A DNA stretch of 36,733 nucleotides from an uncultured Fibrobacterota bacterium (GCA_903876665.1 CAIRAY010000047.1:1-36733), one strand, 5' to 3'. Shown: positions 1 through 7,721, counted from the stretch's first letter. The notes: a model not told the origin generated them from the sequence alone. Program-made: numbers and translations.

Positions 1-31
1 CACGCTCGGATCGGGCCACCCCGCCCTCCAC

Positions 32-72
32 ACTGCCGACCTAGTTTCGCGGGCGCGCAGGTCGGCAGTTCA
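32..72. repeat. Inverted repeat sharing sequence with the tRNA-Thr T-arm
   Basis: An 11-bp perfect inverted repeat (ACTGCCGACCT at 32-42, AGGTCGGCAGT at 59-69) encloses a GC-rich 16-nt loop. The right arm extends to a 16-bp match (57-72) with the reverse complement of 143-158, which lies inside the tRNA-Thr gene (variable region to T-arm). No U-tract follows, so it does not look like a terminator. It could be a remnant of a tRNA-associated insertion site or a tRNA gene fragment. The window starts too close to decide. Confidence 0.5.
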
Positions 73-83
73 CTTTTGGGATA

Positions 84-121
84 AAACAAAAAGGACCAAC
101 CCGAGGGTTGATCCTTTTTTG
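84..121 (-). terminator. Rho-independent terminator after tRNA-Thr (works in both directions)
   Basis: The hairpin pairs AAAAAGGA and CAACCC on the left with GGGTTG and TCCTTTTT on the right, with one internal mismatch and a tiny loop around 102-105. A-rich and T-rich tracts flank it on both sides. It lies directly downstream of the minus-strand tRNA-Thr and could also stop transcripts arriving from the left. Confidence 0.8.
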
Positions 122-126
122 TTTCG

Positions 127-198
127 AGCCTCCCAGCAGAGTTGAACTGCCGACCTGCTGATTACGAATCAGCTGCTCTACCACTGAGCTAGAGAGGC
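127..198 (-). tRNA. tRNA-Thr (anticodon CGU)
   Basis: The minus strand folds as a complete 72-nt cloverleaf. The acceptor stem pairs GCCTCTC (192-198) with GGGAGGC (128-134). The D-arm contains AGCTCAGTGGTAGAGC. The anticodon stem GCTGA/TCAGC encloses the loop TTCGTAA, giving anticodon CGT. The T-arm has the usual GTTCAACTC loop. The discriminator base is U, and CCA is not encoded. A terminator follows at once on the same strand. Confidence 0.95.
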
Positions 199-285
199 GA
201 ACAGCGGAAATTTAGTATTTCTTTGGGGAAGTTGTTTTATTGGATAATTCAGCGAAGGGGTGGGGCGGTTTAGCATACTAGGAGA

Positions 286-654
286 ATGAAATCCAAACAT
301 GGTCTTTTCAATGTTTTTGTCGGAAGGGGTCTACTGGCCCTAGGGCTCTGCTCTCCCTTGCTGTTGGGTGCCTGCGGTGAGAGTGAGGAATCGGTGGTTG
401 CGCCGGAGGTCGCTTCGGATTCGGTCACCTATGGGGATGTCGCTCCCATGATCACCATGCGGTGTGGGATTTGCCACATTGGTGGCGGGACCGGGCCAGA
501 GCTTGGCGGCTGGGCCAATTTGAGCGATAGCGTGACGGCTACGGAAGTTGTTGATGTGATGGAAAATGGTTCCATGCCTCCGGGCGGGCCTCGCATCAGT
601 GTCGAAGAGTTGCAACGCATGCAGAAATGGGTCGGGCAGGGGAGGATGAAATGA
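286..654 (+). CDS. Lipoprotein c-type cytochrome (single haem)
   Basis: A 122-residue exported haem protein, probably an outer-membrane or periplasm-facing electron carrier. Visible features are a signal peptide with a hydrophobic core (about residues 10-28), the lipobox LLGAC with the lipidated Cys at 30, and one CGICH haem-attachment motif at residues 60-64. A later MPPGG segment resembles the distal-Met ligand loop of small cytochromes c. The start is fixed by AGGAG six bases upstream. The stop overlaps the ATG of the next gene (ATGA), so the two are translationally coupled. In other bacteria such cytochromes sit beside YceI and DUF5777 proteins, and remnants of both appear in the next gene. 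The redox partner is unknown. Confidence 0.8.
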   Translation: MKSKHGLFNVFVGRGLLALGLCSPLLLGACGESEESVVAPEVASDSVTYGDVAPMITMRCGICHIGGGTGPELGGWANLSDSVTATEVVDVMENGSMPPGGPRISVEELQRMQKWVGQGRMK

Positions 655-1418
655 AATTATTTCGCGGTCTAGTCTTTGTCGGCCTTTCGGCAGAAACCAA
701 TACCGCCGTAGCCATCTTTGAGCCCCAGCTGAATAAGCTTCGAGTCCGGATTCAAATCTCCTCGTTTACCTTCCCCAATCATTTGATGCAGGAACATTTG
801 ATGGCTCAGGTGACCCCAAAGGATCCGCTTACCTTGGCCACTTTCAAAAGCACTCGGCTCATTGACCTTCCTACGACAGAGGTGGTGGGTGTAAAGGACT
901 TAAGTTTTATTCTTCAGCATCATCTGGGGCCAATTTCGGCCGGACCTGGACAGGCTTTTGGTCTTGACATGGCGAAAATTCGTCTGGCCTTTGAATTTGG
1001 TTTGACAGATCGCCTACAGCTTGGAATGGGTCGCACCAACGGTGGTGGAAAGCCAGTGGATGGATCTCTCAAATTTCGACTGCTCCGTCAACAAGCCGAC
1101 GGAGGCATTCCTTTGAGCGTTACTGTGCAGACGGCGGGCTATTACCAAACAGCCCCTGAGGGTAGCCAGCCATACGCCATGACTGCGGACTTTGCTTTGC
1201 CAATCCCTCCAGGCTATAATGGAAAATTCTATGCACCCGTTCTCGGTGCTGGAGTTGATCTTGATACAGGAGGTCATATTTTCCAGCTCTTCGTCACCAA
1301 TTCTCCCTGGCTTAACGATGACCGCCTCCTGACTGAAACCGCAGGTACCTTGGGAGACGCTGGAACCGTTCTCCGCCTAGGGTTTCAAGTCAACCGGACT
1401 TTCGGTTTCGGAGGCTGA
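651..1418 (+). CDS. Condensed YceI-like/DUF5777-like envelope protein
   Basis: About 255 residues. I start it at ATG 651, which overlaps the cytochrome stop and has GGAGG at 641-645, rather than at the in-frame 627. The N-terminus (MKLFRGLVFVGLS) looks like a signal peptide cut short. Residues about 15-55, including FPNHLMQEHL, resemble the core of a YceI domain ('FxFxxxLMQEHF'). From TFKSTRLI onward the protein resembles DUF5777 beta-barrel proteins: GPI..G, FEFGLTDRLQLGMGR, and near the end TGGHIFQLFVTNS. Several parts expected of both families are missing without loss of frame. As I recall the families, a cytochrome, YceI and DUF5777 are normally three separate genes. The function is unknown. 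The protein may be a genuine compact fusion, a decaying gene or an assembly artefact. Confidence 0.6.
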   Translation: MKLFRGLVFVGLSAETNTAVAIFEPQLNKLRVRIQISSFTFPNHLMQEHLMAQVTPKDPLTLATFKSTRLIDLPTTEVVGVKDLSFILQHHLGPISAGPGQAFGLDMAKIRLAFEFGLTDRLQLGMGRTNGGGKPVDGSLKFRLLRQQADGGIPLSVTVQTAGYYQTAPEGSQPYAMTADFALPIPPGYNGKFYAPVLGAGVDLDTGGHIFQLFVTNSPWLNDDRLLTETAGTLGDAGTVLRLGFQVNRTFGFGG

Positions 1419-1510
1419 GTAATCGCGCATGAATAATTGCCGCATAAATTCGGCGATGGAATTTTGACATGCGAAGTACTTTCTGATTGTCATGCCCGCC
1501 GTCCTGTCGT

Positions 1511-1613
1511 GCCCGGCAGTACTTGTCATGCCCGGCAGTACTTGTCATGCCCGGCAGTACTTGTCATGCCCGGCAGTACTTGTCATGCCCGGCAGTACTT
1601 GTCATGCCCGGCA
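1511..1613 (+). repeat. Tandem 19-bp repeat
   Basis: Five perfect or nearly perfect copies of GCCCGGCAGTACTTGTCAT begin at 1511, 1530, 1549, 1568 and 1587. A partial sixth copy begins at 1606 and runs into the palindrome at 1604-1620. A diverged copy (TTGTCATGCCCG) lies upstream at 1487-1498. Each unit holds the left half of the palindromic element (TTGTCATGCCCGGCA) plus GTAC. There are no unique spacers between copies, so this is not a CRISPR array. Confidence 0.95.
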
Positions 1614-1663
1614 CGGGCATCACCGCACCATTCGGCAATATTTTGTGATGTCCTGCCGGACAT
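1598..1663. repeat. Pair of inverted palindromic elements (REP-like), locus 1
   Basis: The first palindrome at 1604-1620 is ATGCCCG-GCA-CGGGCAT, preceded by TTGTC and followed by CACCGCACCA. The second at 1648-1663 is ATGTCC-TGCC-GGACAT in the opposite orientation; read on the minus strand it is also followed by CAC. The same architecture recurs at 36622-36708. The pair lies between two convergent genes (ends at 1418 and 1718), where such hairpins could act as 3'-end structures. Confidence 0.8.
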
Positions 1664-1717
1664 GGATTCGTTTCTCAAAAATCGCGACGATGTTCATATT
1701 TGCGCACGAGACCTATA

Positions 1718-3199
1718 TCACAGGTCGCAACACAGCAGGGTCAAATCATCATCGAGAGGTTTTGATCCCACATGGTGGGTCAATTTTTCCAAAATGGATT
1801 GAATCGCTTGGGTGGGGTGCTCTTGGCGTGAGCCCTGCAGAATTTCCCGCATGCGTTCTTCCCCAAATTGTTCGCTGGTTTCGCTGGTAGCTTCGATGAT
1901 TCCATCCGTATAAAGCAGGATTCGGTGGGGGCCGATCAGGCTCGTGACCTGGTCCGTACACTTGGTGTCATCAAACATTCCCAAAAAGAGGCCCCGGCTG
2001 TGCAAATTCAAAATGGCCCCGGATTCTTGGTTCACCAGCATGATTGGAGGGTGACCCGCGTTGGTCCAGCGCAGCAAATTCGTTCCTTTGTCCCAGATGG
2101 CGTAGAATACCGTGACAAACATATCCGTATTCACTTCCTCCACAAAGACCTTGTTGATTTGATGCAACGTTTCGGCAGGGCTTTCGGTGGTTGGGGCAAT
2201 TTGCTTCAGGAGCGTTTTAAACATGGACATCACTAGGGCGGCGCTGACCCCATGACCAGAAACATCGGCAACAACGAGTGCGAATTTTTGAGGAGCGATT
2301 TCAAAGCAATCGTAATAGTCCCCCCCGATTTCAATGTGCGCGGCATAGTGCGCAGCAACGCCCCGCAAGCCAGTGGGGAAAAATGAGGGTAAAAGTTTGG
2401 TCTGGATTCCTTTGGCGCGGTCAAGATCCCTTCGAATCTTCCGGTTCGCATCTTCCAGTGCCCCATTGGTGTCCGACAAAAGTTGGTTTTTTGATTTCAG
2501 GATGTCATACATCTGAAAATTTTCCAGCACGAGCCCCGTTTGGAGCATGATGGAACTGATTACGGATACGTCGTCTCCGGTAATCATGGCGCGATTGGTG
2601 AGGTCCAGCCACAATACCCCGAGGCACTTGAATTGCGGGCAATTTACACAGGCTTTGCGCCGATCATCCTCAAAGCGGGTCTGGGTGAAAAGGGCCGACC
2701 CCTCCGTAGCCCAGCAAATGGAGCCCGGTTGCTCAAAGCAAGGACAAGTCGTGCATCCACATTTTTTGGCTTCCCAGCAATTGGACATGATGCGGCCCAC
2801 AATGGGAAACGCGGCGTATTGGGTGCTTCCCAGGGCGCTGAATGCATCATCTTCGGGAACGCTCTCTACAATGACATGGCGGTTGCGGAAAATGGCATCC
2901 CCGTATTCTCCAGCAATGAACTCCAGGCCAAAACGTAGCTGGCGCAGGGCTTCAGCAGGAATCCCGGTAGAACCTAAAACCCCAAGAGAAAAATCACTCG
3001 GATTGACCTGGAATACGGCGACTTTCTTGTAGCCCAGTAGCTCTTGAAAGCCTAGCCCCAGGGTGTGGATAACCGCTTCAAGGTTTGTGGCCGAGGAAAC
3101 GACACGGCTGATTTCGCTCGAGAGGGCGAAGGTCGTCAACTGCTTGCGGAGGATTTCCTCCAGGTTAAAATTTGGGAACTCGTCTCGGGTTTCTTCCAT
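1718..3199 (-). CDS. GAF-domain SpoIIE/RsbU-type PP2C serine phosphatase with cysteine cluster
   Basis: A 493-residue soluble signalling phosphatase, likely acting on a phosphorylated anti-sigma-factor antagonist or a similar partner. Residues about 25-230 form a GAF-like sensor. It is interrupted at 141-192 by nine cysteines, including CW pairs at C141-W142 and C162-W163, a 'two-CW'-type cluster that could bind metal or an Fe-S centre. A helical linker (about 230-265) leads to the PP2C-like domain (270-493). The metal-binding acids are visible: D294 in GGDYYD, D312 in ADVSGHG, D432 in YTDG and the DDD near 483-485. No RsbV/RsbW-like partner is encoded nearby. The gene is divergent from the TPR protein gene and ends next to the palindromic repeats. 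The input signal is unknown; redox or metal state is an inference from the cysteines. Confidence 0.85.
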   Translation of the reverse strand: MEETRDEFPNFNLEEILRKQLTTFALSSEISRVVSSATNLEAVIHTLGLGFQELLGYKKVAVFQVNPSDFSLGVLGSTGIPAEALRQLRFGLEFIAGEYGDAIFRNRHVIVESVPEDDAFSALGSTQYAAFPIVGRIMSNCWEAKKCGCTTCPCFEQPGSICWATEGSALFTQTRFEDDRRKACVNCPQFKCLGVLWLDLTNRAMITGDDVSVISSIMLQTGLVLENFQMYDILKSKNQLLSDTNGALEDANRKIRRDLDRAKGIQTKLLPSFFPTGLRGVAAHYAAHIEIGGDYYDCFEIAPQKFALVVADVSGHGVSAALVMSMFKTLLKQIAPTTESPAETLHQINKVFVEEVNTDMFVTVFYAIWDKGTNLLRWTNAGHPPIMLVNQESGAILNLHSRGLFLGMFDDTKCTDQVTSLIGPHRILLYTDGIIEATSETSEQFGEERMREILQGSRQEHPTQAIQSILEKLTHHVGSKPLDDDLTLLCCDL

Positions 3200-3220
3200 T
3201 CCAGCGGAACCTTTAGTAAT

Positions 3221-3250
3221 TTGCTATCTTAATATATCCTTTAAAATACT
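3221..3250 (+). promoter_or_regulatory. Possible promoter of the TPR protein gene
   Basis: In the AT-rich divergent gap, TTGCTA (3221-3226) and AATACT (3245-3250) are separated by 18 bases and lie about 20 bases before the ATG at 3272. The match to sigma-70 boxes is only moderate. Confidence 0.3.
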
Positions 3251-3271
3251 TTACATTGTTCCAGGTCAATC

Positions 3272-4003
3272 ATGGCAGACAATCAAAATATTCCAAATCA
3301 GGCCTCTGGCCAATCTTTTCACCACGAACTCGAAGCTCGTTTCCATCACCTTCGCCAAGAGTTTTTGCCCAAGCACGGGACCAAACTTCTGGTCGGCATT
3401 CTGGTGATTGCCGCCGGCGTCGTGGGGTTGATTCAATACCAAGCCAAGACCGAGCAGGCTACTGCCGCTTTGAACCAGGATCTGGGCAAAGCTTACTCCC
3501 ATCTTTATGGAAACAAGTCGGATTCCGCTGCCGTGGTTCTTGAAGGCATGCTTGCCAAGTCCGGCATATCGGGTCTCCCCGAAGCCAAGGCCGCCCTGCT
3601 GCTCGGTAATATTCAGTTCCAAAAGGGTGATTTTGATGCCGCCGGCAAATCTTTCGAGCGTTCACGCGCTTCCGCAGGCGACGTCGAGCTGATCCGTAGT
3701 GGAGCCGAACATGGTTTGGCAACGGTTTCCATCGAAAAGAAGGACTACACTAAGGCCGTCCAGCAGCTTGAATCCTTCGTGAAGACTTATGGCAAGCGTT
3801 CCGGCAACTTGGAAGACCGCTTTACCCAGAAAGAACAGGTGGACCCGATCGTTACCGTGCCCGATGCCCTCTGGAAGCTCACTCTCTGCTACGTAGAATT
3901 GAAGCAGACCGACAAGGCCAAGGTCACTGCTGACAACCTCATCAAGATCTACGGCGAATCCCGCCAGGCAACCAGCGCGCGCAAATTGCTCGCCACACTG
4001 TAA
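3272..4003 (+). CDS. Membrane-anchored tetratricopeptide repeat protein
   Basis: A 243-residue protein with a short charged N-terminus, one transmembrane segment (about residues 38-55, hydrophobic LLVGILVIAAGVVGLI) and an extracytoplasmic alpha-helical repeat region. TPR-like units are seen around 100-130 (ALLLGNIQFQKGDFDAAGKSF), 140-170 (GLATVSIEKKDYTKAVQQL) and 200-243. The topology and length resemble YfgM/TPR_21-type proteins, which assist folding or assembly at the membrane. The specific partner is not evident. AGG lies six bases before the ATG. The gene is followed by a strong terminator and so appears monocistronic. Confidence 0.75.
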   Translation: MADNQNIPNQASGQSFHHELEARFHHLRQEFLPKHGTKLLVGILVIAAGVVGLIQYQAKTEQATAALNQDLGKAYSHLYGNKSDSAAVVLEGMLAKSGISGLPEAKAALLLGNIQFQKGDFDAAGKSFERSRASAGDVELIRSGAEHGLATVSIEKKDYTKAVQQLESFVKTYGKRSGNLEDRFTQKEQVDPIVTVPDALWKLTLCYVELKQTDKAKVTADNLIKIYGESRQATSARKLLATL

Positions 4004-4023
4004 TTTTTCCAAATACATTCTTT

Positions 4024-4056
4024 GAGCTCCGCCTACCCGCGGGGTTCTTTTTTTTT
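4024..4056 (+). terminator. Rho-independent terminator after the TPR protein gene
   Basis: The stem GAGCTCCGC (4024-4032) pairs with GCGGGGTTC (4039-4047), including two G-U pairs. The loop is six bases and nine T residues follow (4048-4056). Confidence 0.85.
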
Positions 4057-4116
4057 GCCCTGGATTTTGGGATTTGAATACTGCCTATCCGTGCAGTAAT
4101 TTCCTATCATTTGGGT

Positions 4117-6144
4117 ATGCCGAACTTCCGTCTAGCTGCCGACTATTCCCCTGCGGGCGATCAGCCCAAGGCCATCGCCGAGCTCCTCGCGGGCCTCGAA
4201 CGCAAAGAAAAATTCCAGGTGCTCCTGGGTGTTACCGGTTCGGGCAAAACCTATACCATGGCGAACATCATTGCCAAGGCCAACAAGCCCACCTTGATTC
4301 TGACCCACAATAAAACCCTGGCAGCCCAGCTCTATCAGGAGTTCAAGTCGTTTTTCCCCGACAATGCGGTGGAATACTTCGTCAGCTATTACGACTACTA
4401 CCAGCCCGAAGCCTATATGGTGCAGACCGACACCTTTATTGAGAAGGATTCGAGCATCAACGAAGAGATTGAAAAACTTCGCCTGCGGGCTACTGCCAAT
4501 TTATTGACACGGCGTGACACCATTATTGTGGCATCGGTGTCCTGCATTTACGGTCTTGGCTCCCCCGAGGTGTTCCGCGAAATGAGTGTGCGTCTCAAGG
4601 TTGGTGAGATTCGGGACCGGGACGACATTTTGCGGGCCCTGGTCAAAATTGCTTATGACCGCAACGATTACGCACTCGACCGTGGTTGCTTTCGGGTGCG
4701 GGGGGATGTAATTGAGGTGCACCCCAGTTACGACGATACGGGCCTGCGCATCGAGCTGTTTGGAGAGGAGGTGGAGCGCCTGGTGCGTTTTCACCTGATT
4801 ACGGGCGAGACCATCGAGGTTCTTGATGAACTTCTGATCGCGCCTGCCCGGCATTTTGTAACCCAGGACAACAGTCGCTTGCGCATTGTGCACCAGATCG
4901 GAGAAGAGTTGCATCAGCGGGTGTTGCAATTCGAAAAAGAAAACCGACTGGTCGAAGCCCAGCGCATCAATTCCAGGACACGCTACGACATGGAAATGAT
5001 TTTGGAAACGGGCATTTGCTCCGGGATCGAAAACTATTCCCGCATCGTGGAAGACCGCGCACCTGGTTCCCGACCCTTTACTTTGCTTGATTATTTTGGC
5101 AAGGACTGGATGATGTTCATTGACGAATCCCACGCCAGCGTGCCTCAGGTTGGAGGCATGTTCGAGGGAGACAAATCCCGCAAGACTACTCTCATCGAGT
5201 ACGGTTGGCGTTTGCCTTGCGCCATCGACAATCGTCCCATGAAATTTACTGAATTTGAAGAGATCATGCCTCCTAATGTCATGTTTGTGTCTGCCACCCC
5301 AGGGCGTTATGAGCTAGAGCATTCCGGCGGTGCCGTGGTCGAACTCATCAATCGGCCCACAGGCCTTCTGGATCCTCAGATTGAGCTTCACCCGGTACAG
5401 GGGCAAATGGACCATTTGTTGGCGGCCATCGAAGAGGTGGTGGGGCGTGGAGAGCGTGTCCTCGTGACCACGCTGACCAAAAAAATGTCCCAGGATCTGG
5501 CCGATTATTTTCAAGGCGTTGGGGTTCGGGCCAAGTACCTGCATTCGGAATTGAATACCATTGAACGTCATCAATTGCTTAAGGGGCTCCGCATGGGTGA
5601 CTTTGATGTGCTCGTGGGCATTAACTTGCTGCGCGAAGGGCTTGACTTGCCCGAGGTTTCCTTGGTGGCCATTCTTGATGCGGACAAGGAAGGATTCCTG
5701 CGCAACTTCCGCTCCCTGATCCAAACCATGGGACGCGCGAGCCGTAACCTGAACGGTCGGGTGATCCTCTATGCAGACCGAACCACGGACAGCATGGCTC
5801 TCGCCATTGCCGAAACCGAGCGCCGTCGCAAGACCCAGATCGCTTTCAACGAAGCCCACGGAATCATTCCCCGTTCGACCGTCCGCAAAATCGAAGACGA
5901 CCTGCGCGATCATGATCCCCTGATCGATATGCTGGAAGAGGAGCAGACCCCCGAGGCCCGGGCCCAGGCGGAAGAACTCCGCCGTCTCGATCCTGAACTC
6001 GCCATCCTGCGTCTGGCACCGGACGATACCCGAAATATGTCCATCGAAGATCTGGAATCCCGTATGATGGAGGCAGCCTCCCGCCTGGACTTCGAAGGTG
6101 CAGCCAAATTCCGCGACCTTTTGCGCAGTCGCACGAAGGGCTAG
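4117..6144 (+). CDS. uvrB: UvrABC excision nuclease subunit B
   Basis: The damage-verification helicase of nucleotide excision repair. It is loaded on DNA by UvrA and then recruits UvrC. About 675 residues, normal for the family. I use ATG 4117; a TTG two codons upstream is possible but no clear Shine-Dalgarno sequence decides. Visible motifs are Walker A GVTGSGKT (38-45), the beta-hairpin region YYDYYQPEAY (91-100) that clamps the damaged strand, the Walker B-like DESH at about 336-339, helicase motif VSATPG, and motif VI region QTMGRASRN. A C-terminal UVR domain (about 635-672, SIEDLESRMMEAASRLDFEGA) contacts UvrC. The gene stands alone, with a terminator before it and a convergent gene 33 bases after it. 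Nothing unusual was seen. Confidence 0.98.
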   Translation: MPNFRLAADYSPAGDQPKAIAELLAGLERKEKFQVLLGVTGSGKTYTMANIIAKANKPTLILTHNKTLAAQLYQEFKSFFPDNAVEYFVSYYDYYQPEAYMVQTDTFIEKDSSINEEIEKLRLRATANLLTRRDTIIVASVSCIYGLGSPEVFREMSVRLKVGEIRDRDDILRALVKIAYDRNDYALDRGCFRVRGDVIEVHPSYDDTGLRIELFGEEVERLVRFHLITGETIEVLDELLIAPARHFVTQDNSRLRIVHQIGEELHQRVLQFEKENRLVEAQRINSRTRYDMEMILETGICSGIENYSRIVEDRAPGSRPFTLLDYFGKDWMMFIDESHASVPQVGGMFEGDKSRKTTLIEYGWRLPCAIDNRPMKFTEFEEIMPPNVMFVSATPGRYELEHSGGAVVELINRPTGLLDPQIELHPVQGQMDHLLAAIEEVVGRGERVLVTTLTKKMSQDLADYFQGVGVRAKYLHSELNTIERHQLLKGLRMGDFDVLVGINLLREGLDLPEVSLVAILDADKEGFLRNFRSLIQTMGRASRNLNGRVILYADRTTDSMALAIAETERRRKTQIAFNEAHGIIPRSTVRKIEDDLRDHDPLIDMLEEEQTPEARAQAEELRRLDPELAILRLAPDDTRNMSIEDLESRMMEAASRLDFEGAAKFRDLLRSRTKG

Positions 6145-6177
6145 GGGCAGGTAAATGTTGTGTGCTATTCCGGCGCG

Positions 6178-6855
6178 TTACGGATAAGTAGCGCTCAGGA
6201 CCAGTTGGTCAAATGCGGCAAGCCGTGCGTCGGTCCATAGACCATCTGCGGCCGCACCGTAGATGAAATAGTAGGCGTTTGGGAAAAAGATGTGGTACAT
6301 GTAGTTTGTGTGGTTCCCCGAACTCAGCACAGTGACCAGCTTTTGCCGGTAACCCTGGAAACTATTGCTCTGAAGAATAAACAATAGGCTGTCTGGAATA
6401 CCAGCGATGGACTGTTCATAGGTATTGGAAGTGGGATTCTTGGAAAAAGAAACCCCAAAGGATTCTGTGGTCCCGTTCAGGAGAAATATTGAAAAAGTGG
6501 AGTCGGAATAGCTTTTGTAGCCCGCAGGCAGTGGTGGATGTACCGTGATTCCACTTGGGTGCGTATAAACGCCGGTTTGGGCGTTTTCAACTACGACAGG
6601 TGAGCCCGAGAGTGGGGTCGTACTCGTGGTGGTGGTGGTGCTGCTGCTGCCAACAGTTGAAGAAAGACTGCTACCGCTGGTCTGAATTGCACTGCTATTG
6701 CCAGTCTGAATGGCGTTGCTACTGCTAGTCTGAATTGCGCTGCTACTGCTAGTCTCAAGGGTGCTACTGCCATTATCCGGTTGTGTGGATCCGGGATTGG
6801 AACAGCTGAAAAGAAAGGTCGAGGCAATGCAAAGGGCAAAGGCAAATTTGTTCAT
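6178..6855 (-). CDS. Ser/Thr-linker lipoprotein, long paralogue of the duplicated pair
   Basis: A 225-residue lipoprotein of unknown function. The signal peptide ends in a lipobox-like LFSC (Cys at 18). Residues about 25-80 are a low-complexity Ser/Thr linker containing an 8-residue repeat of the type SSSSAIQT. The remaining ~145 residues form a globular domain starting at GSPVVVENAQTG. AGGAG seven bases before the ATG supports the start. The globular domain is almost identical to that of the gene at 7722-8252, while the linker is not shared. The surface-exposed linker style is typical of Fibrobacter lipoproteins. The domain matches no family I recognise. Confidence 0.8.
   Translation of the reverse strand: MNKFAFALCIASTFLFSCSNPGSTQPDNGSSTLETSSSSAIQTSSSNAIQTGNSSAIQTSGSSLSSTVGSSSTTTTTSTTPLSGSPVVVENAQTGVYTHPSGITVHPPLPAGYKSYSDSTFSIFLLNGTTESFGVSFSKNPTSNTYEQSIAGIPDSLLFILQSNSFQGYRQKLVTVLSSGNHTNYMYHIFFPNAYYFIYGAAADGLWTDARLAAFDQLVLSATYP
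6183..6618 (-). repeat. 436-bp direct repeat, copy 1
   Basis: This stretch aligns without gaps to 7727-8162 (offset 1544) and differs at about 12 positions by eye, roughly 97% identity. It covers the globular domain of the lipoprotein and ends exactly where the Ser/Thr linker begins. Both copies have the same orientation. Confidence 0.95.
6681..6772 (-). repeat. In-frame 24-bp tandem repeat in the lipoprotein linker
   Basis: Nearly four copies of a 24-bp unit (plus strand TCTGAATTGC followed by ACTGCTATTGCCAG and variants) begin at 6681, 6705, 6729 and 6753. The length is a multiple of three, so copy-number change would lengthen or shorten the Ser-rich linker by eight residues without a frameshift. 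Confidence 0.85.
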
Positions 6856-6926
6856 GGATTGGCTCCTGAAATGGTTTTCAATGTCATTAATCTCAATGCT
6901 TTTGCCTAGCCCGTGAAGGTTGTGTG

Positions 6927-7685
6927 TTAGTCCTGCATGCAGCGAACCGAATAGCCTGCCGTTTTGCGGGTAAAGCGTGATTCTAAATAGGAATACATAT
7001 TATACAAGCCAAAATAGTACGCCTCGTCCGAGACAGGAATGATTGATGATGCCCACCAGTTGGCCGTGTTTCCTTTAAAAAAGAAAATAGGATCGTAATA
7101 TAAGCCCCCTGGAAGGGCAGAGAATCCGAATGCGTCGGTATTCGTTATCCCAGTATACACAACCCAGCCGTCAATGGATTTTAGGCTGTTTCCCTCATCA
7201 TTCACTACACCTCCGTTGCTCTGATCGACGAAGCTCTCCAAGGCCGTCCATTCTGCCTTGCTGGGCAGGTGCCAGCCGGTTGGACATGCGGAAATGGCAG
7301 AGTTCCAATCATACAGGCGGCCATAAATAACGCAATTACTTTCCAGATTGTCGTAGCACCATGAATTTCCACTTGCGGGAGAAAAATTCAGGTTCTGTGC
7401 CATCCAAGTTTGGGTGTTGATCGTCACCGTCTTGTACACTTGCTCAGGGCAGGCAAGGGTTTGGGCGGTCGCATCGAAGGTACAGGACGAGGTATTTGTC
7501 GATGATGAAGCCGTGGACGCCGATGAGCCAATTTGAGTTTCGGAGGATAGGGAAGCGACCGAGGAGGATTGCGATAGTAATGATGATGAGGAATTTTCCT
7601 CAACAGTATTGGGTGAAGAAGAGGGGCAACCTGTCAAAAAAAGGATGCCTGAAAAAAGAACAAGGATCGCTTTGTTATGTGTCAT
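6927..7685 (-). CDS. FISUMP-domain lipoprotein (Fibrobacter major paralogous domain)
   Basis: A 252-residue exported lipoprotein. The signal peptide ends in FLTGC (Cys at about 20). A Ser-rich linker with SSSS runs (about 25-70) leads to the FISUMP domain. Diagnostic parts are the start YKTVTINTQTWMAQNLNF, the paired cysteines (WCYDNLESNC), YGRLYDWNSA, the central CPTGWHLPSKAEWTAL, FSALPGG, and the end YSVRCMQD. This domain is greatly expanded in Fibrobacter succinogenes and relatives, so it is the best taxonomic marker in the window. Its molecular role is not established; surface or extracellular display is inferred from the lipobox and linker. The gene lies between the two copies of the duplicated lipoprotein gene in the same orientation. 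Confidence 0.92.
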   Translation of the reverse strand: MTHNKAILVLFSGILFLTGCPSSSPNTVEENSSSSLLSQSSSVASLSSETQIGSSASTASSSTNTSSCTFDATAQTLACPEQVYKTVTINTQTWMAQNLNFSPASGNSWCYDNLESNCVIYGRLYDWNSAISACPTGWHLPSKAEWTALESFVDQSNGGVVNDEGNSLKSIDGWVVYTGITNTDAFGFSALPGGLYYDPIFFFKGNTANWWASSIIPVSDEAYYFGLYNMYSYLESRFTRKTAGYSVRCMQD

Positions 7686-7721
7686 CGATTGATGTCCGTT
7701 GTAGCTGTTCTTAGTTGTTTA

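Noticed and set aside
1511-1613. CRISPR array
   Set aside because: Units are contiguous 19-bp repeats without spacers, and no cas gene is present.
1437-1890. Two plus-strand frames across the 19-bp repeat
   Set aside because: Their translations are made of the tandem repeat plus the antisense of the phosphatase gene, with no start signals.
4501-5913. Long minus-strand frames opposite uvrB
   Set aside because: They are shadows of the uvrB frame with no independent protein features.
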